Shown here piece after piece: positions 50,696 through 59,709 of a DNA stretch of 64,000 nt; within the stretch, counting starts at the first letter, position 1; every line of letters starts with the position of its first letter. Under the pieces are notes generated by a model. The model did no database searches. It was not told where the DNA came from and worked only from the letters and a program-made list of their open reading frames with translations. The translations under genes were made by a program, and so were the position numbers. The stretch lies in NCBI GenBank assembly GCA_964649415.1, contig CAZYSK010000026.1, positions 1-64,000 on the forward strand, given 5' to 3'. Source of the stretch: CAZYSK01 sp964649415. Lineage in GTDB: Bacteria > Chloroflexota > Anaerolineae > B4-G1.

Positions 50696-51355
50696 TTAGG
50701 ATCGCTTCAATGGTTTGGCAGGTACGCCTATGACCGTCAGGCCAGCAGGCACGGATTTGACCACGCAGGCACCTGCACCGATTACGACATCGTCACCGAT
50801 GACGAGGGATGCGTCCCGTGTGCCGTTGATGATCACTGCACCGGTGCCGACGTACGCTCGCTGGCCCAAGTGAACATAACCCGAGATATGCACGCCAGGC
50901 GCCAGGGTAACATAGTCGCCCATGATCACGTCGTGACCGACTGTGCAGTCCAGGTTGATCTGCACGTGCTGGCCCAATACGATGTTGGTTGTCAGGATGT
51001 TCCCGGCGCAGATTACTGTGCCCGAGCCAATCTCGATCCACTGGGATCGCTCGACTCGGGGATGGACGATGGTGGCAAAGCCGAAGCCAGCTGCGGCGGA
51101 TTTCTCCATCAAACGTTGGCGTGTCTTGGGAGAACCCACACCACCGACGACTTTCGCGTCTGGGAAGCGCGAATAGGCTTCCTCTAATCCCATGACCGGT
51201 ACTCCGTTCAACATCGAGCCGTGAGTTGTCTCGTTGTCATCAATGAAACAGACTACTTCATAGGGATCTGCCTGAACCGCGCAGTCAGAAACTAGCCATG
51301 CAACTTCTCTGGCAAACCCTCCCGCTCCATAGATTGCGATTTGTACAGGCCGCAT
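50696..51355 (-). CDS. NeuD/PglD-family sugar acetyltransferase
   Basis: 219 residues. An N-terminal alpha/beta domain binding the sugar nucleotide (IAIYGAGGFAREVAWLV) is followed by a left-handed beta-helix of hexapeptide repeats (IEIGSGTVICAGNILT, VGHDVIMGDYVTLAPGVHISG, IGDDVVIGAGACVV). The catalytic His of NeuD/PglD-type enzymes is in TVGHDV. It would N-acetylate the 4-amino sugar made by the previous enzyme, giving UDP-diNAcBac. Starts just after the sugar transferase gene. Confidence 0.9.
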   Translation of the reverse strand: MRPVQIAIYGAGGFAREVAWLVSDCAVQADPYEVVCFIDDNETTHGSMLNGVPVMGLEEAYSRFPDAKVVGGVGSPKTRQRLMEKSAAAGFGFATIVHPRVERSQWIEIGSGTVICAGNILTTNIVLGQHVQINLDCTVGHDVIMGDYVTLAPGVHISGYVHLGQRAYVGTGAVIINGTRDASLVIGDDVVIGAGACVVKSVPAGLTVIGVPAKPLKRS

Positions 51356-51364
51356 ACGCGCCTC

Positions 51365-52012
51365 CTATGCTCCTCCGTTCATCGTGGGCAACGATCTGGT
51401 GTGCGAGATATCCCCGCCCATGAATTCCTCCATTGTCGCTTGCCCAGGCTGGCTGATCCCTTCTCTCTTGAGAACCTTCCACGCGGTCAAGCCGATAATC
51501 CTCAGGTCCAACCACAGTGACCAGTTATCCACGTACCACACGTCCATTGCAAACTTCTGCTCCCAGGTGATAGCATTGCGCCCGTTCACCTGCGCCCAGC
51601 CGGTGATGCCGGGTTGCACTTCGTGGCGGCGCATCTGCTCCGGCGTGTAGCGGTCCAGGTAGCGCATCAGTAGGGGCCGAGGCCCTGCCAGGCTCATGTC
51701 GCCCTTCAGCACATTGAGCAGTTCCGGCAATTCGTCCAGGCTGGTGCTGCGCAGGAACCGGCCGAAGGGCGTCAAGCGCTGCTCGTCGGGCAGCAGATCA
51801 CCCTGGGCATCCCGCGCATCGGTCATCGTGCGGAATTTGTAGATCGTGAACGCCCTGGCGCGCAGACCGGGACGCTGCTGGCGGAACAGGATCGGAGGGC
51901 CGATCAAGGTCCGCACCGCCAGGGCAATCAGGCCCAGCAGCGGCGATAGCACGATCAGCGCCGGGATCGTCAGCACCAGATCAAGGGCACGTTTCAGCCC
52001 CTGATTGCCCAT
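51365..52012 (-). CDS. Undecaprenyl-phosphate sugar-1-phosphate transferase (PglC-like)
   Basis: 215 residues. One membrane-embedded helix (VLTIPALIVLSPLLGLIAL) and the bacterial sugar transferase signatures IYKFRTM, LDELPELLNVLKGDMSLAGPRP and GITGWAQVNGR. Proteins of this size (PglC) move a phospho-sugar from UDP to the lipid carrier, the committed membrane step. ATG 52012 is chosen over the longer frame, which lacks homology. Confidence 0.9.
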   Translation of the reverse strand: MGNQGLKRALDLVLTIPALIVLSPLLGLIALAVRTLIGPPILFRQQRPGLRARAFTIYKFRTMTDARDAQGDLLPDEQRLTPFGRFLRSTSLDELPELLNVLKGDMSLAGPRPLLMRYLDRYTPEQMRRHEVQPGITGWAQVNGRNAITWEQKFAMDVWYVDNWSLWLDLRIIGLTAWKVLKREGISQPGQATMEEFMGGDISHTRSLPTMNGGA

Positions 52013-52022
52013 TGCATCACCG

Positions 52023-53114
52023 TCACCGTGGGCGGTAGTGAAACCCCAGCACGATCTTGGCCACGGTGGTCGAGACGTGCTGTTCCACATACTCGGCGGG
52101 TGGCAGCCAGTCGCACGTCGAGTTGAGCGCCACGTCCACCGCGCGCAGGACCGCCTCCGGGTCGCTGCCGGTCAGGATGTTGCTGCCACATTCCACAGTC
52201 TCCGCTCGTTCTGTTACGTCCCGAATGGTCACGTTGGGTACCTTGAAGATGCAGCATTCTTCTTGCACCGTGCCGCTATCGCTGAGCACGCAGCGAGCAC
52301 TGCGCTCCAGTTTGACGAAATCAAAGAAGCCCAGCGGTGTGAGCAGCCGTACCTGATCTGACTGAGGGTCCAGGCCGAATTTGTGCATCTTGTCGGCCGT
52401 ACGAGGATGGAGACTGACGATCATCGGCTGCCGGTACGTGTCGGCCACCTGTGCCAGGCCCCGCAGCAGTCGCTCAAGCCGGTCGGGGATGTCCACGTTC
52501 TCCGCCCGGTGCATCGTGACCAGGAAATACTCGCCGGGCTCTACACCCAAACCGTTCAGCGCGTCGCTGGCCTCGATTTGAGCCTCGTACGTATTCAGTA
52601 CCTCGTATATCGGGTTGCCGATGACGAAGATGCGATCGCGCGCGATCCCCTCGCGCCGTAGGTTCTCCTTGCTGCGTCGCGTGTAGGGCATAAGCACGGT
52701 GCTGCAGTGGTCGATGATGCGCCGGTTGACCTCCTCCGGCACCCGATCGTCGTAGCAGCGGTTGCCGGCCTCCATATGATAGACCGGGATCCCCATCCGG
52801 GCGGCCACGACGGCTGCCAGGCCGCTGTTCGTGTCGCCCAGGATCAAGAGGCCGTCCGGCCTCTCGCGCGCCAGGACCTCGCCAGACCGCGCCAATATCT
52901 GCCCGGCCTGGTCGGCGAAGCCGATTGCCTGCACGCCCAGGTGAACGTCTGGCTGGCGCAAGTCGAGTTCCTCGAAGAAGATGTCGCTCAGGCTCGGGTC
53001 GTAGTTCTGGCCGGTGTGGACCAACACCTGGTCACAGAACCGATCCAACTGCTTGATCACCTGGCTCAAGCGGATAATCTCAGGACGCGTACCGAACAGG
53101 GTCATTACTTTCAA
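52023..53114 (-). CDS. UDP-N-acetyl-sugar 2-epimerase (WecB/FnlC/WbvD type)
   Basis: 363 residues. The family landmarks are LFGTRPEIIRL at the start, ILGDTNSGLAAV, YHMEAGNRC and DSGTVQEECCIF near the UDP site. It epimerises C-2 of a UDP-2-acetamido sugar. Following a dehydratase and an RmlD-like reductase, it most likely performs the last step of UDP-L-QuiNAc or UDP-L-FucNAc synthesis rather than making UDP-ManNAc. ATG 53114 follows GGAGGTAGGCGC. Confidence 0.9.
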   Translation of the reverse strand: MKVMTLFGTRPEIIRLSQVIKQLDRFCDQVLVHTGQNYDPSLSDIFFEELDLRQPDVHLGVQAIGFADQAGQILARSGEVLARERPDGLLILGDTNSGLAAVVAARMGIPVYHMEAGNRCYDDRVPEEVNRRIIDHCSTVLMPYTRRSKENLRREGIARDRIFVIGNPIYEVLNTYEAQIEASDALNGLGVEPGEYFLVTMHRAENVDIPDRLERLLRGLAQVADTYRQPMIVSLHPRTADKMHKFGLDPQSDQVRLLTPLGFFDFVKLERSARCVLSDSGTVQEECCIFKVPNVTIRDVTERAETVECGSNILTGSDPEAVLRAVDVALNSTCDWLPPAEYVEQHVSTTVAKIVLGFHYRPR

Positions 53115-53131
53115 GCGCCTACCTCCAGCTA

Positions 53132-54157
53132 CTAATCCTCAAGATAGGGGGCCAACAGCTCTCGCAGCCCGTCGTGATCCAGTGTCACGTGGGCTGAGGA
53201 ATACTCGCCCGTCAGTGCCGGTTGATCGAAAGGCGCTTGGCGCAGTTCCGGGAGGATCGGACAGATGATGTAGTAGCCGTCCCGCTGTATGGTGCGGTGG
53301 CACTCCTCCTCAGAGACCATGATCTCGTGCACCTTTTCGCCGGGGCGGATGCCGGTGTAGACGATGGGGATGTCCCGCCCGTTGATCAACACGCGAGCCA
53401 CGTCCACGATGCGTGCCGCCGGGACGTGCGGTACATACGTCTCTCCGGCCAGCCCGGTGCGCACGGCCGCGAAAACCGTGTCAACTGCCCGATCGAGGCT
53501 GAGGAGAAAGCGCGTCATCTCTTTGAGCGTGACCGTCACCGGGCCGCCCTGTCGAATCTGGTCCAGGAACAGCGGGATGACCGACCCGCGTGAGGCAATC
53601 ACGTTCCCGTAGCGCACGCACAGGAAACGGGTGTCTGGGCGCAGTTTGTTGGCTTCGATGAGAATGCGCTCCTGAAGCGCCTTGGTCATGCCCATCACGT
53701 TGACCGGCTTGCAGGCCTTGTCCGTGGAGATACCGACCACCAGTTCGACCGAGTTGGCATTTTCCTGAATGGCGCGCACGACGTTGTGGGGTCCGACGAC
53801 GTTGGTCAGCACGGCTTCGAAGGGGAAGTACTCACAGGTGGGCACTTGTTTGAGCGCGGCCGCGTGGAAGACAACGTCCGCCTCTCGCACGGCGCGCAAT
53901 ACCGCGGGGTAGTCCCGCACGTTGCCGATGCGGAAATCCAGCAGTTCCTGCGAGTTGCGGTAGATGACCTCGTCCGTGGCGGCGCGGCGCTGGAGGTAAT
54001 CCAGGCGCATGTAGTGCTGCTTGGCCTCGTCACGGGAGAAGACGATCACCTTAGACGGGCGTCCCATCTCTCCCGTCAGTAGTCTGCGTACCAATACCTG
54101 GCCCAGTGAACCGGTGCCGCCGGTCACCAGGACCCGTTTACCCTCAAGCGGTTGCAT
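53132..54157 (-). CDS. UDP-GlcNAc 4,6-dehydratase/epimerase (FnlA/WbvB/CapE type)
   Basis: 341 residues, soluble short relative of the PglF dehydratase. The SDR motif VTGGTGSLGQVLV, FHAAALKQVPTCEYFP and STDKACKPVNVMGMTKAL (again Met in place of the SDR Tyr). It would form the L-configured 4-keto intermediate. ATG 54157 follows GGAGAGAACG; its 3' neighbour, the 2-epimerase, is 17 nt away, and its start overlaps the preceding reductase by 14 nt. Confidence 0.9.
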   Translation of the reverse strand: MQPLEGKRVLVTGGTGSLGQVLVRRLLTGEMGRPSKVIVFSRDEAKQHYMRLDYLQRRAATDEVIYRNSQELLDFRIGNVRDYPAVLRAVREADVVFHAAALKQVPTCEYFPFEAVLTNVVGPHNVVRAIQENANSVELVVGISTDKACKPVNVMGMTKALQERILIEANKLRPDTRFLCVRYGNVIASRGSVIPLFLDQIRQGGPVTVTLKEMTRFLLSLDRAVDTVFAAVRTGLAGETYVPHVPAARIVDVARVLINGRDIPIVYTGIRPGEKVHEIMVSEEECHRTIQRDGYYIICPILPELRQAPFDQPALTGEYSSAHVTLDHDGLRELLAPYLED

Positions 54158-55058
54158 ATCGTTCTCTCCATTGTCGCACGGCTTCGTCGTACGGCGTATC
54201 GTCCTGTGCCAGTTCCGCAATCATCTCGTCCCAACTGGGAATGCGGTAGCCGGTCTCTGCCCGGAAGCGAGAGGAATCCAGGCTGCGGTCACAGTGGAAA
54301 CTCTCGTCAGGCTCGATGTCTATGCCTAACTCCATGGCGTCGCGGATCTTGACCAGGAGCTCGTACTTGCTGATCGGTGCACTGGAGACCTGGTACAATC
54401 CCGATAGGTCCGGATAGTCCGCGATCAAGTCTCCCATAATCCTGGCCAACACCGGTGTGGGGAAGCCGGTGTAGATCGCGTTCACATAACCGCGCACCTG
54501 CCCGCCGCGGTTGCTGAGGAACCACTCCAGCAGCGCGCTCTGCTTGGCGAAGTCGCGCCCGAAGATCGAGGTGCGGATAGTCAGGCATCCCTCGCGGTTC
54601 ACCTCGCCCAACAGCTTCGTGCGCCCGTACAGATCTTCGGCGTCGGGGATGTCGTCCTCGGTGTAGTTACCCTTACGCCCGCTGAACACGCAGTCCGTGC
54701 TCATGTGGAACATACGTGTCCCCGTGGCGGCGCATAGCTCTGCCAGGCGGTGCGGGAAGAGCGAGTTCAGGTTGATGCTGACCACCGGGTCCTTGGCCTC
54801 TTTCAGTTGCTTGACGATGCCGATGCAATTGATGGCGACGGCAGGTTTCACCTGTGCGAAGGCCCGCACCACCGTATCGAAGTCCATTACATTCACACCG
54901 CCGATGGTGCGGCCGCGCTCCAGGCCTTCGTACACCGGATAGCGTGTCCACAGGCCGTTGACGCTGCGGAAGGTGGCGAAGGTCTCAAAACGGTCGCTCA
55001 GCACCTGGAACACCTTGTGTCCTAGCATGCCCTCACCACCCAAGATTAGAACGCGCAT
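54144..55058 (-). CDS. RmlD-like sugar nucleotide reductase
   Basis: 304 residues with the Rossmann motif LILGGEGMLGHKVFQVL, the STDCVFSGRKGNYTEDD active region, and YGRTKLLGEVN (YxxxK). It is of the dTDP-4-dehydrorhamnose reductase type and lacks a C-terminal cupin domain, so it resembles WbvR (L-QuiNAc route) more than FnlB/WbjC (L-FucNAc route). It overlaps the dehydratase gene by 14 nt. The assignment to L-QuiNAc is an inference. Confidence 0.85.
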   Translation of the reverse strand: MRVLILGGEGMLGHKVFQVLSDRFETFATFRSVNGLWTRYPVYEGLERGRTIGGVNVMDFDTVVRAFAQVKPAVAINCIGIVKQLKEAKDPVVSINLNSLFPHRLAELCAATGTRMFHMSTDCVFSGRKGNYTEDDIPDAEDLYGRTKLLGEVNREGCLTIRTSIFGRDFAKQSALLEWFLSNRGGQVRGYVNAIYTGFPTPVLARIMGDLIADYPDLSGLYQVSSAPISKYELLVKIRDAMELGIDIEPDESFHCDRSLDSSRFRAETGYRIPSWDEMIAELAQDDTPYDEAVRQWRERYATA

Positions 55059-55094
55059 GATGTGCCCCCTATGGAATAGCCCTCTGTTACGACG

Positions 55095-56030
55095 TCACTC
55101 ATTCACCATCTCCTCCTGTGCCCACGCCATGTACTCTGTCAGGCCCTCCTCCAGCTCCACGGCGGGCTCGTACCCCAGCTCGTCGTGGGCAGCCGATATG
55201 TCGGCCAGGCTGTGGCGCACGTCCCCCTTGCGCGGCGGGCCATGCCTCACGACCGGCGCGACGTCGCTGGCCGCGACCATCATTTCGACCAGGCGGTTGA
55301 TCGTAATCCGCGTGCCGCTTGCGATGTTGAAGGCGCCGGAGACCCCGCGCGCCATAGCCGCCTTGTAGTTGGCCTGCGCCACGTCGCGCACGTTCACGAA
55401 ATCGCGGGTCTGTTCTCCGTCGCCAAAGACGATGACCGGCATCGCATGCAGCATGCGATGGGCGAAGATCGGGATGACGTTGCCGTAGGCATCGTAGCGT
55501 TGGTTCACGCCGTAGACGTTGAAATACCGCAGGCAGACACATTCCAATGCCGGATAGAGCTTGGCATACGCCAGGCAGAGTTTCTCCGCCGCCAGCTTGC
55601 TGGCCCCATAGGGCGAGTCGGGCTCTACCGGGTGATCCTCCCGGATGGGCAGGGTCTTCAGCTCTCCGAAGATACCGGCTGACGACGAATAGACGACTTT
55701 GCGCACGCCCGCGTGCCGGGCTGCCTCCAGCACGCGCACCGTGCCGATGACGTTGATCTGCGAATCCTCGATGGGATGCTCGATTGAGCGCGTATTGCCC
55801 ACGGAAGCCGCCAGGTGGAAAATCACCTCCGCGCCATCCATCGCCTGAGCCAGGGTCTCTGCGTCGCGCACGTCTCCCTTGATGAACTCGGCCTCAGGGA
55901 AGGGGTCGAGGTTGCAGCGATAGCCAGACAGCAGGTTGTCCAGCACCGTCACCCCATGGCCTTTCTCCACCAACAGCTTCACGATGTTGGAGCCGATGAA
56001 ACCGGCGCCGCCGGTAACCAGAGCCTTCAT
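55095..56030 (-). CDS. NAD-dependent sugar epimerase/dehydratase (GalE/WbpP-like)
   Basis: 311 residues. TGGAGFIGSNIVKLLVEKGH, the FHLAASVGNTRSIEHP strand, YSSSAGIFGELK and the SPYGASKLAAEKLC catalytic YxxxK identify an extended SDR epimerase. Such enzymes interconvert UDP-Glc/Gal or their N-acetyl forms. ATG 56030 has a GAAGATCAT upstream (weak site). Part of the minus-strand glycan operon. Confidence 0.88.
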   Translation of the reverse strand: MKALVTGGAGFIGSNIVKLLVEKGHGVTVLDNLLSGYRCNLDPFPEAEFIKGDVRDAETLAQAMDGAEVIFHLAASVGNTRSIEHPIEDSQINVIGTVRVLEAARHAGVRKVVYSSSAGIFGELKTLPIREDHPVEPDSPYGASKLAAEKLCLAYAKLYPALECVCLRYFNVYGVNQRYDAYGNVIPIFAHRMLHAMPVIVFGDGEQTRDFVNVRDVAQANYKAAMARGVSGAFNIASGTRITINRLVEMMVAASDVAPVVRHGPPRKGDVRHSLADISAAHDELGYEPAVELEEGLTEYMAWAQEEMVNE

Positions 56031-56039
56031 GTATGATCT

Positions 56040-57269
56040 TCACTCCCGTTTTCGTTGCGCCAGCTCGCTGAATAGTGCTTCGTAGCGATCTAGCAGCACT
56101 TGGCGCGTGTAGTTTGCGAGGAATCCCGTCCGCCCGGCCTGCCCCATAGTCTCGCGCCTGACTTGGGGCATCGTGTACAGGGACCGCACCTCTTGAGCCA
56201 GGGCTGCGGGATCCTCCTGCGGGCAGATGATCCCCGCACCCGCCTCTCGGATCACGTCGGCGGGATCGCCGGACACCACGCCCAGGATAGGCCGCCCACA
56301 GGCCAGGTAGGCCGGCGTCTTGGACGGTATTGTGATCTCGAACAGCGGGTCGCGCTTGAGATGCACCAACAGCACGTCCGCCAGGGCGAACAAGCGCGGC
56401 ATCTCCGTGGCCGGTTGACGCCCCACAAAGTGCACGTTGTCCAGTTCGCGTTCACTGGCCATTTGGCTGAGCGCATCCTTGTCCACGCCGTCGCCGATGA
56501 ATACGAACTGGACCGCGGGCGTGTCGCGCAGCAGAGTCGCCGCCTCGACGACGTTATGCAACCCCTGGGCCGCCCCCATGTTGCCGCCAAACACGATATT
56601 GAATCTGCCTGCCAGGCCATGCCGTACTGCCAATGCCTCATCTCGCGGCACGGGGCGATAGACGTCCTCGTCCGCCCAATTGGGGATGACGTGGATCTTG
56701 TCCGGCGGCACACCTTTTTCGACCAGGTTGCGCTTGAATCCCGGTGAGATCACGGTGATCGCCGCCGCCTGTCGATAGACAAAGCGTGCCAATCGCGAAA
56801 CCCACCCCGCCACTCGCTGGGAAGGCATCATCCCCGTCGCGGCCAGCGTCTCCGGCCACATGTCCTGCACTTCGTACACAAATGGTACCCGTCGTAGCAG
56901 CCCAATCCACCAGGCCGGGATACCCACCGTCAGCGGGGGATGATAGACCCACATCACATCGGCCGGGCCGGAGAGCGCCGGTCCCAGCAGCGACGCCGAG
57001 GTCGCAAAGCTCAAGTAGTTCAAGGATCGGCGCACCGTAGAACGGCTATGGTCTGGATAGAGTGGCACGCGGAGAACTTGCACACCGTCTATCTGTTCCC
57101 TTCGCCACAGGCGCTGACGGTACCCCGGATAAATGCGGCCCTGGGGGTAGTTGGGAAAACCAGTGATGGATGTGGCCTGGTGCCCACGGGCCACGAGTCC
57201 CCTGGCCAGCGGGTGTATCTTTGCCCCAGGTTCAGGGTCGTACCATTGAGAAAGCAACAGGATTCTCAC
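56040..57269 (-). CDS. Glycosyltransferase family 4 (WbuB-like)
   Basis: 409 residues with a GT-B fold. Start RILLLSQWYDPEPGAKIHPLA is the WbuB-type start; VISPGFKRNLVEKGVPPDKIHVIPNWAD and the C-terminal EITIPSKTPAYLACGRP give the nucleotide-sugar site. WbuB-type enzymes transfer L-FucNAc or L-QuiNAc in O-antigens, which fits the neighbouring donor-sugar genes. It starts 10 nt before the epimerase gene. Confidence 0.88.
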   Translation of the reverse strand: MRILLLSQWYDPEPGAKIHPLARGLVARGHQATSITGFPNYPQGRIYPGYRQRLWRREQIDGVQVLRVPLYPDHSRSTVRRSLNYLSFATSASLLGPALSGPADVMWVYHPPLTVGIPAWWIGLLRRVPFVYEVQDMWPETLAATGMMPSQRVAGWVSRLARFVYRQAAAITVISPGFKRNLVEKGVPPDKIHVIPNWADEDVYRPVPRDEALAVRHGLAGRFNIVFGGNMGAAQGLHNVVEAATLLRDTPAVQFVFIGDGVDKDALSQMASERELDNVHFVGRQPATEMPRLFALADVLLVHLKRDPLFEITIPSKTPAYLACGRPILGVVSGDPADVIREAGAGIICPQEDPAALAQEVRSLYTMPQVRRETMGQAGRTGFLANYTRQVLLDRYEALFSELAQRKRE

Positions 57270-57377
57270 TGCCCGGTTCCACCATCATGCGGATACAATC
57301 ATACATGCTAAATCATCTGGGACTGCCAGCCCGTACAATAGGCCTCGCAGCAAAGAGTGGACGCTGCGCACTGGGAT

Positions 57378-58400
57378 CTAGGGTTTTATGAAGAAATCCA
57401 TCAAGTCAGGCATCTGTATGCGACGCGTTGACTGGACACGGCGGCGCTTGTGCAGAGTGGCAGGTAACATCCTTATCATATCCCACCAAGCCCACACTAA
57501 CGCAATCAGGGTCCGTGGGGACTTCAGAAGATAGTAAGGCCAGAACAAAGCTTCGGCCAACAGAATGTACGGTGCTAGCCGGAATATCGCACCCAGCGGA
57601 ATGTCCCCTATGATCGTCAGGTAACGATTGCGCAACCAGTTCCTTTGGTACCAGAGAGGCTTCTCTACAAGCTTCCGTTTTCCCCCAACAGAGCCTGAAC
57701 CCACGTGCCAAGCTATGGCGGTTGACACGTGGCGGCATCGCCAACCGCGCAACTGCATTCGGAAATAGAGATCGATATCCTCGCCCCCTGTAACATAGCT
57801 CTCATCGAAGTACTCATCAGCGGATAGCTTTATGTCCTCAAGCATACTTCGGCGGAAGAAAGGACAGCACCCGGACGGACCAAAAACGTATTGAGCGCCC
57901 TGAGCATCCTGGGTTGGTCTGGCCGCGACGCCACGGATATGCCTACGTAGCAAATAGCCTGCTTCGGCATCGCCCAGGTTGGGGCAGCTATCGTCTTCCA
58001 GTTCAAACTGCTCACAAGCTAGCACTGTGCCACTAGCGGCTCCTATGGTGGAGTCTCGACTCATAGCTTCTGCAGCACTGCTCACGAAACGGGGATCTAG
58101 AAACGCATCCTGGTTCAAAGGCAGAATGTATTCACCTTTGGACGCAGCAATACCGATGTTCATACCTCGTGCAAAGCCTAGATTCGAGCCATTCTCGATC
58201 GTTACAAATTGGGGAAACTCCGCACGCAGAGCCTCCAGTGAACCATCACGGGACCCATTGTCTACGACTATCACCTCAATCCTTGAGTAGTCCTGCTGTG
58301 AAACACAGGACGCACAACGGACGATATCTGGAAGCCCATTCCAATTGAGAATGACTATGCTGACTAGTGCAGGATGCTCTTGATATCCTCGTGGCTCCAC
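57378..58400 (-). CDS. Glycosyltransferase family 2
   Basis: 340 residues. A GT-A domain beginning VSIVILNWNGLPDIVRCA, with VIVVDNGSRDGS and NLGFARGMNIG, followed by PLNQDAFLDP as the DXD-type metal site; it resembles rhamnosyltransferase-type GT2 enzymes. Hydrophobic segment near residue 280 (LAPYILLAEALFWPYYLL) may hold it to the membrane. GTG 58400 follows GGAGGAAAC. Acceptor unknown. Confidence 0.87.
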   Translation of the reverse strand: MEPRGYQEHPALVSIVILNWNGLPDIVRCASCVSQQDYSRIEVIVVDNGSRDGSLEALRAEFPQFVTIENGSNLGFARGMNIGIAASKGEYILPLNQDAFLDPRFVSSAAEAMSRDSTIGAASGTVLACEQFELEDDSCPNLGDAEAGYLLRRHIRGVAARPTQDAQGAQYVFGPSGCCPFFRRSMLEDIKLSADEYFDESYVTGGEDIDLYFRMQLRGWRCRHVSTAIAWHVGSGSVGGKRKLVEKPLWYQRNWLRNRYLTIIGDIPLGAIFRLAPYILLAEALFWPYYLLKSPRTLIALVWAWWDMIRMLPATLHKRRRVQSTRRIQMPDLMDFFIKP

Positions 58401-58414
58401 CGACTGTTTCCTCC

Positions 58415-59620
58415 TTAGCCTTGCTCCTCTTCTCGCGCACAGAACGATTCCTTGGCGGGTTCGCCCAGCACAGCTTGCTCTATGACCGCGCACTGGAACT
58501 CAGGGTGGTAGTAGCGGTCAATGACGCTGCAACATTGGCCGCGGATCTGTTCATCGGGGAGCACAGACTTGGTCCACTCATAGATCACCCGGGCTAGATC
58601 GGCAACATCACCTTGCTTGAAGAAAGCTCCATTCAGTCCTGGGGTAATGGCTTCCCATTCCGGCATTTGCTGGTCCGGATTGTCATGCGTGATCACAGGG
58701 GTGCCGTAGGCCAAGCTGTGCATTGCCGTCAGGCCAACCTTGCCAGGCGCAACGGTGACGTTAGCGGTCATTATCAGCTCGGCGAGCGTCTCTTCATCAT
58801 AACACGCGCCGTAGAACCTAGCTGGCAATTCGTATCGTGAGGCCAGTCTTTCCAGAGTGGGGCGTTCAGGACCATCGCCTACCAGGAGTAGATTGACCTC
58901 GTGTTGTTGATCTCTCAAGACGTAGATCGCCTCCAGAAGCAAGTCTAGACGCCGTGCTTTGTGGAGTCGACTTGTGCATATGATCAGTGGGCGATGAGGC
59001 TCCTCGAACAACTCACGACGAACATAGCCGAGTCGCTCTGGAGTGATTTGTGCGCGCAGCGCCTTCTGGTGTTCGTAGTCAAGGCTGTTGTAGACGACGT
59101 AGAGATCCTCCGAGCGGAAGCCCTCTTTGATACCAATCGATCTGGCTCGGTGTCCATATAGCAGTAACCCGTGTGCCAGGTGATAGAATGCACAGCGAAT
59201 CCATCTCTTGGGCCCGTGTTCCTGGCGTATCCAGCCATGGGTCCAGAAAAGAACGCGTTTGCCCGAAAGCCTGGCCAAGAGTGCAGAGATCCAGGTAGTG
59301 AGGAAGTGGGCGTCTCCGGAAAAGACGATCGCCTGGATGTCCCGGCGGATCGCAAGTCGCATCAAACGCCCCTGAACCAGGTATCGCCCGCTAAAGTAGT
59401 AACAAGGCGTTCGGACGAAACGGGTAGGATCTGTCACCTCCCACTCCTTTATCCCGGAGCCATTGCGGACTTGAGTATCCGCCGCCAACACGAAGTGGTG
59501 TTGTTGACTCTCTAGGAGCCTGCGCATAACAGCTCCCCGGTAGTGCGCAATGAATGGGGATACAACTGCCACAGTGCATTTACTTCGTTTGCCTCGCATC
59601 AACTGTCCAGACTGGTCCAT
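58415..59620 (-). CDS. Glycosyltransferase, GT-B fold
   Basis: 401 residues. C-terminal nucleotide-sugar site visible as CTSRLHKARRLDLLLEA, LVGDGPERPTLERL and PGKVGLTAMHSLAYGTPV. The N-terminal acceptor domain is poorly conserved. ATG 59620 is chosen because the longer frame overlaps the previous gene without homology. It starts 90 nt before the 3' end of the polymerase-like gene. Donor unknown. Confidence 0.85.
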   Translation of the reverse strand: MDQSGQLMRGKRSKCTVAVVSPFIAHYRGAVMRRLLESQQHHFVLAADTQVRNGSGIKEWEVTDPTRFVRTPCYYFSGRYLVQGRLMRLAIRRDIQAIVFSGDAHFLTTWISALLARLSGKRVLFWTHGWIRQEHGPKRWIRCAFYHLAHGLLLYGHRARSIGIKEGFRSEDLYVVYNSLDYEHQKALRAQITPERLGYVRRELFEEPHRPLIICTSRLHKARRLDLLLEAIYVLRDQQHEVNLLLVGDGPERPTLERLASRYELPARFYGACYDEETLAELIMTANVTVAPGKVGLTAMHSLAYGTPVITHDNPDQQMPEWEAITPGLNGAFFKQGDVADLARVIYEWTKSVLPDEQIRGQCCSVIDRYYHPEFQCAVIEQAVLGEPAKESFCAREEEQG

Positions 59621-59709
59621 AGGGTGTGCTTTCTCTTGGTCTCGTTGACTCCTGGTGTATGACCGAACCGCGTCAGATGCCGATACGCGGTGCTTTGTTG
59701 AACAGGTCT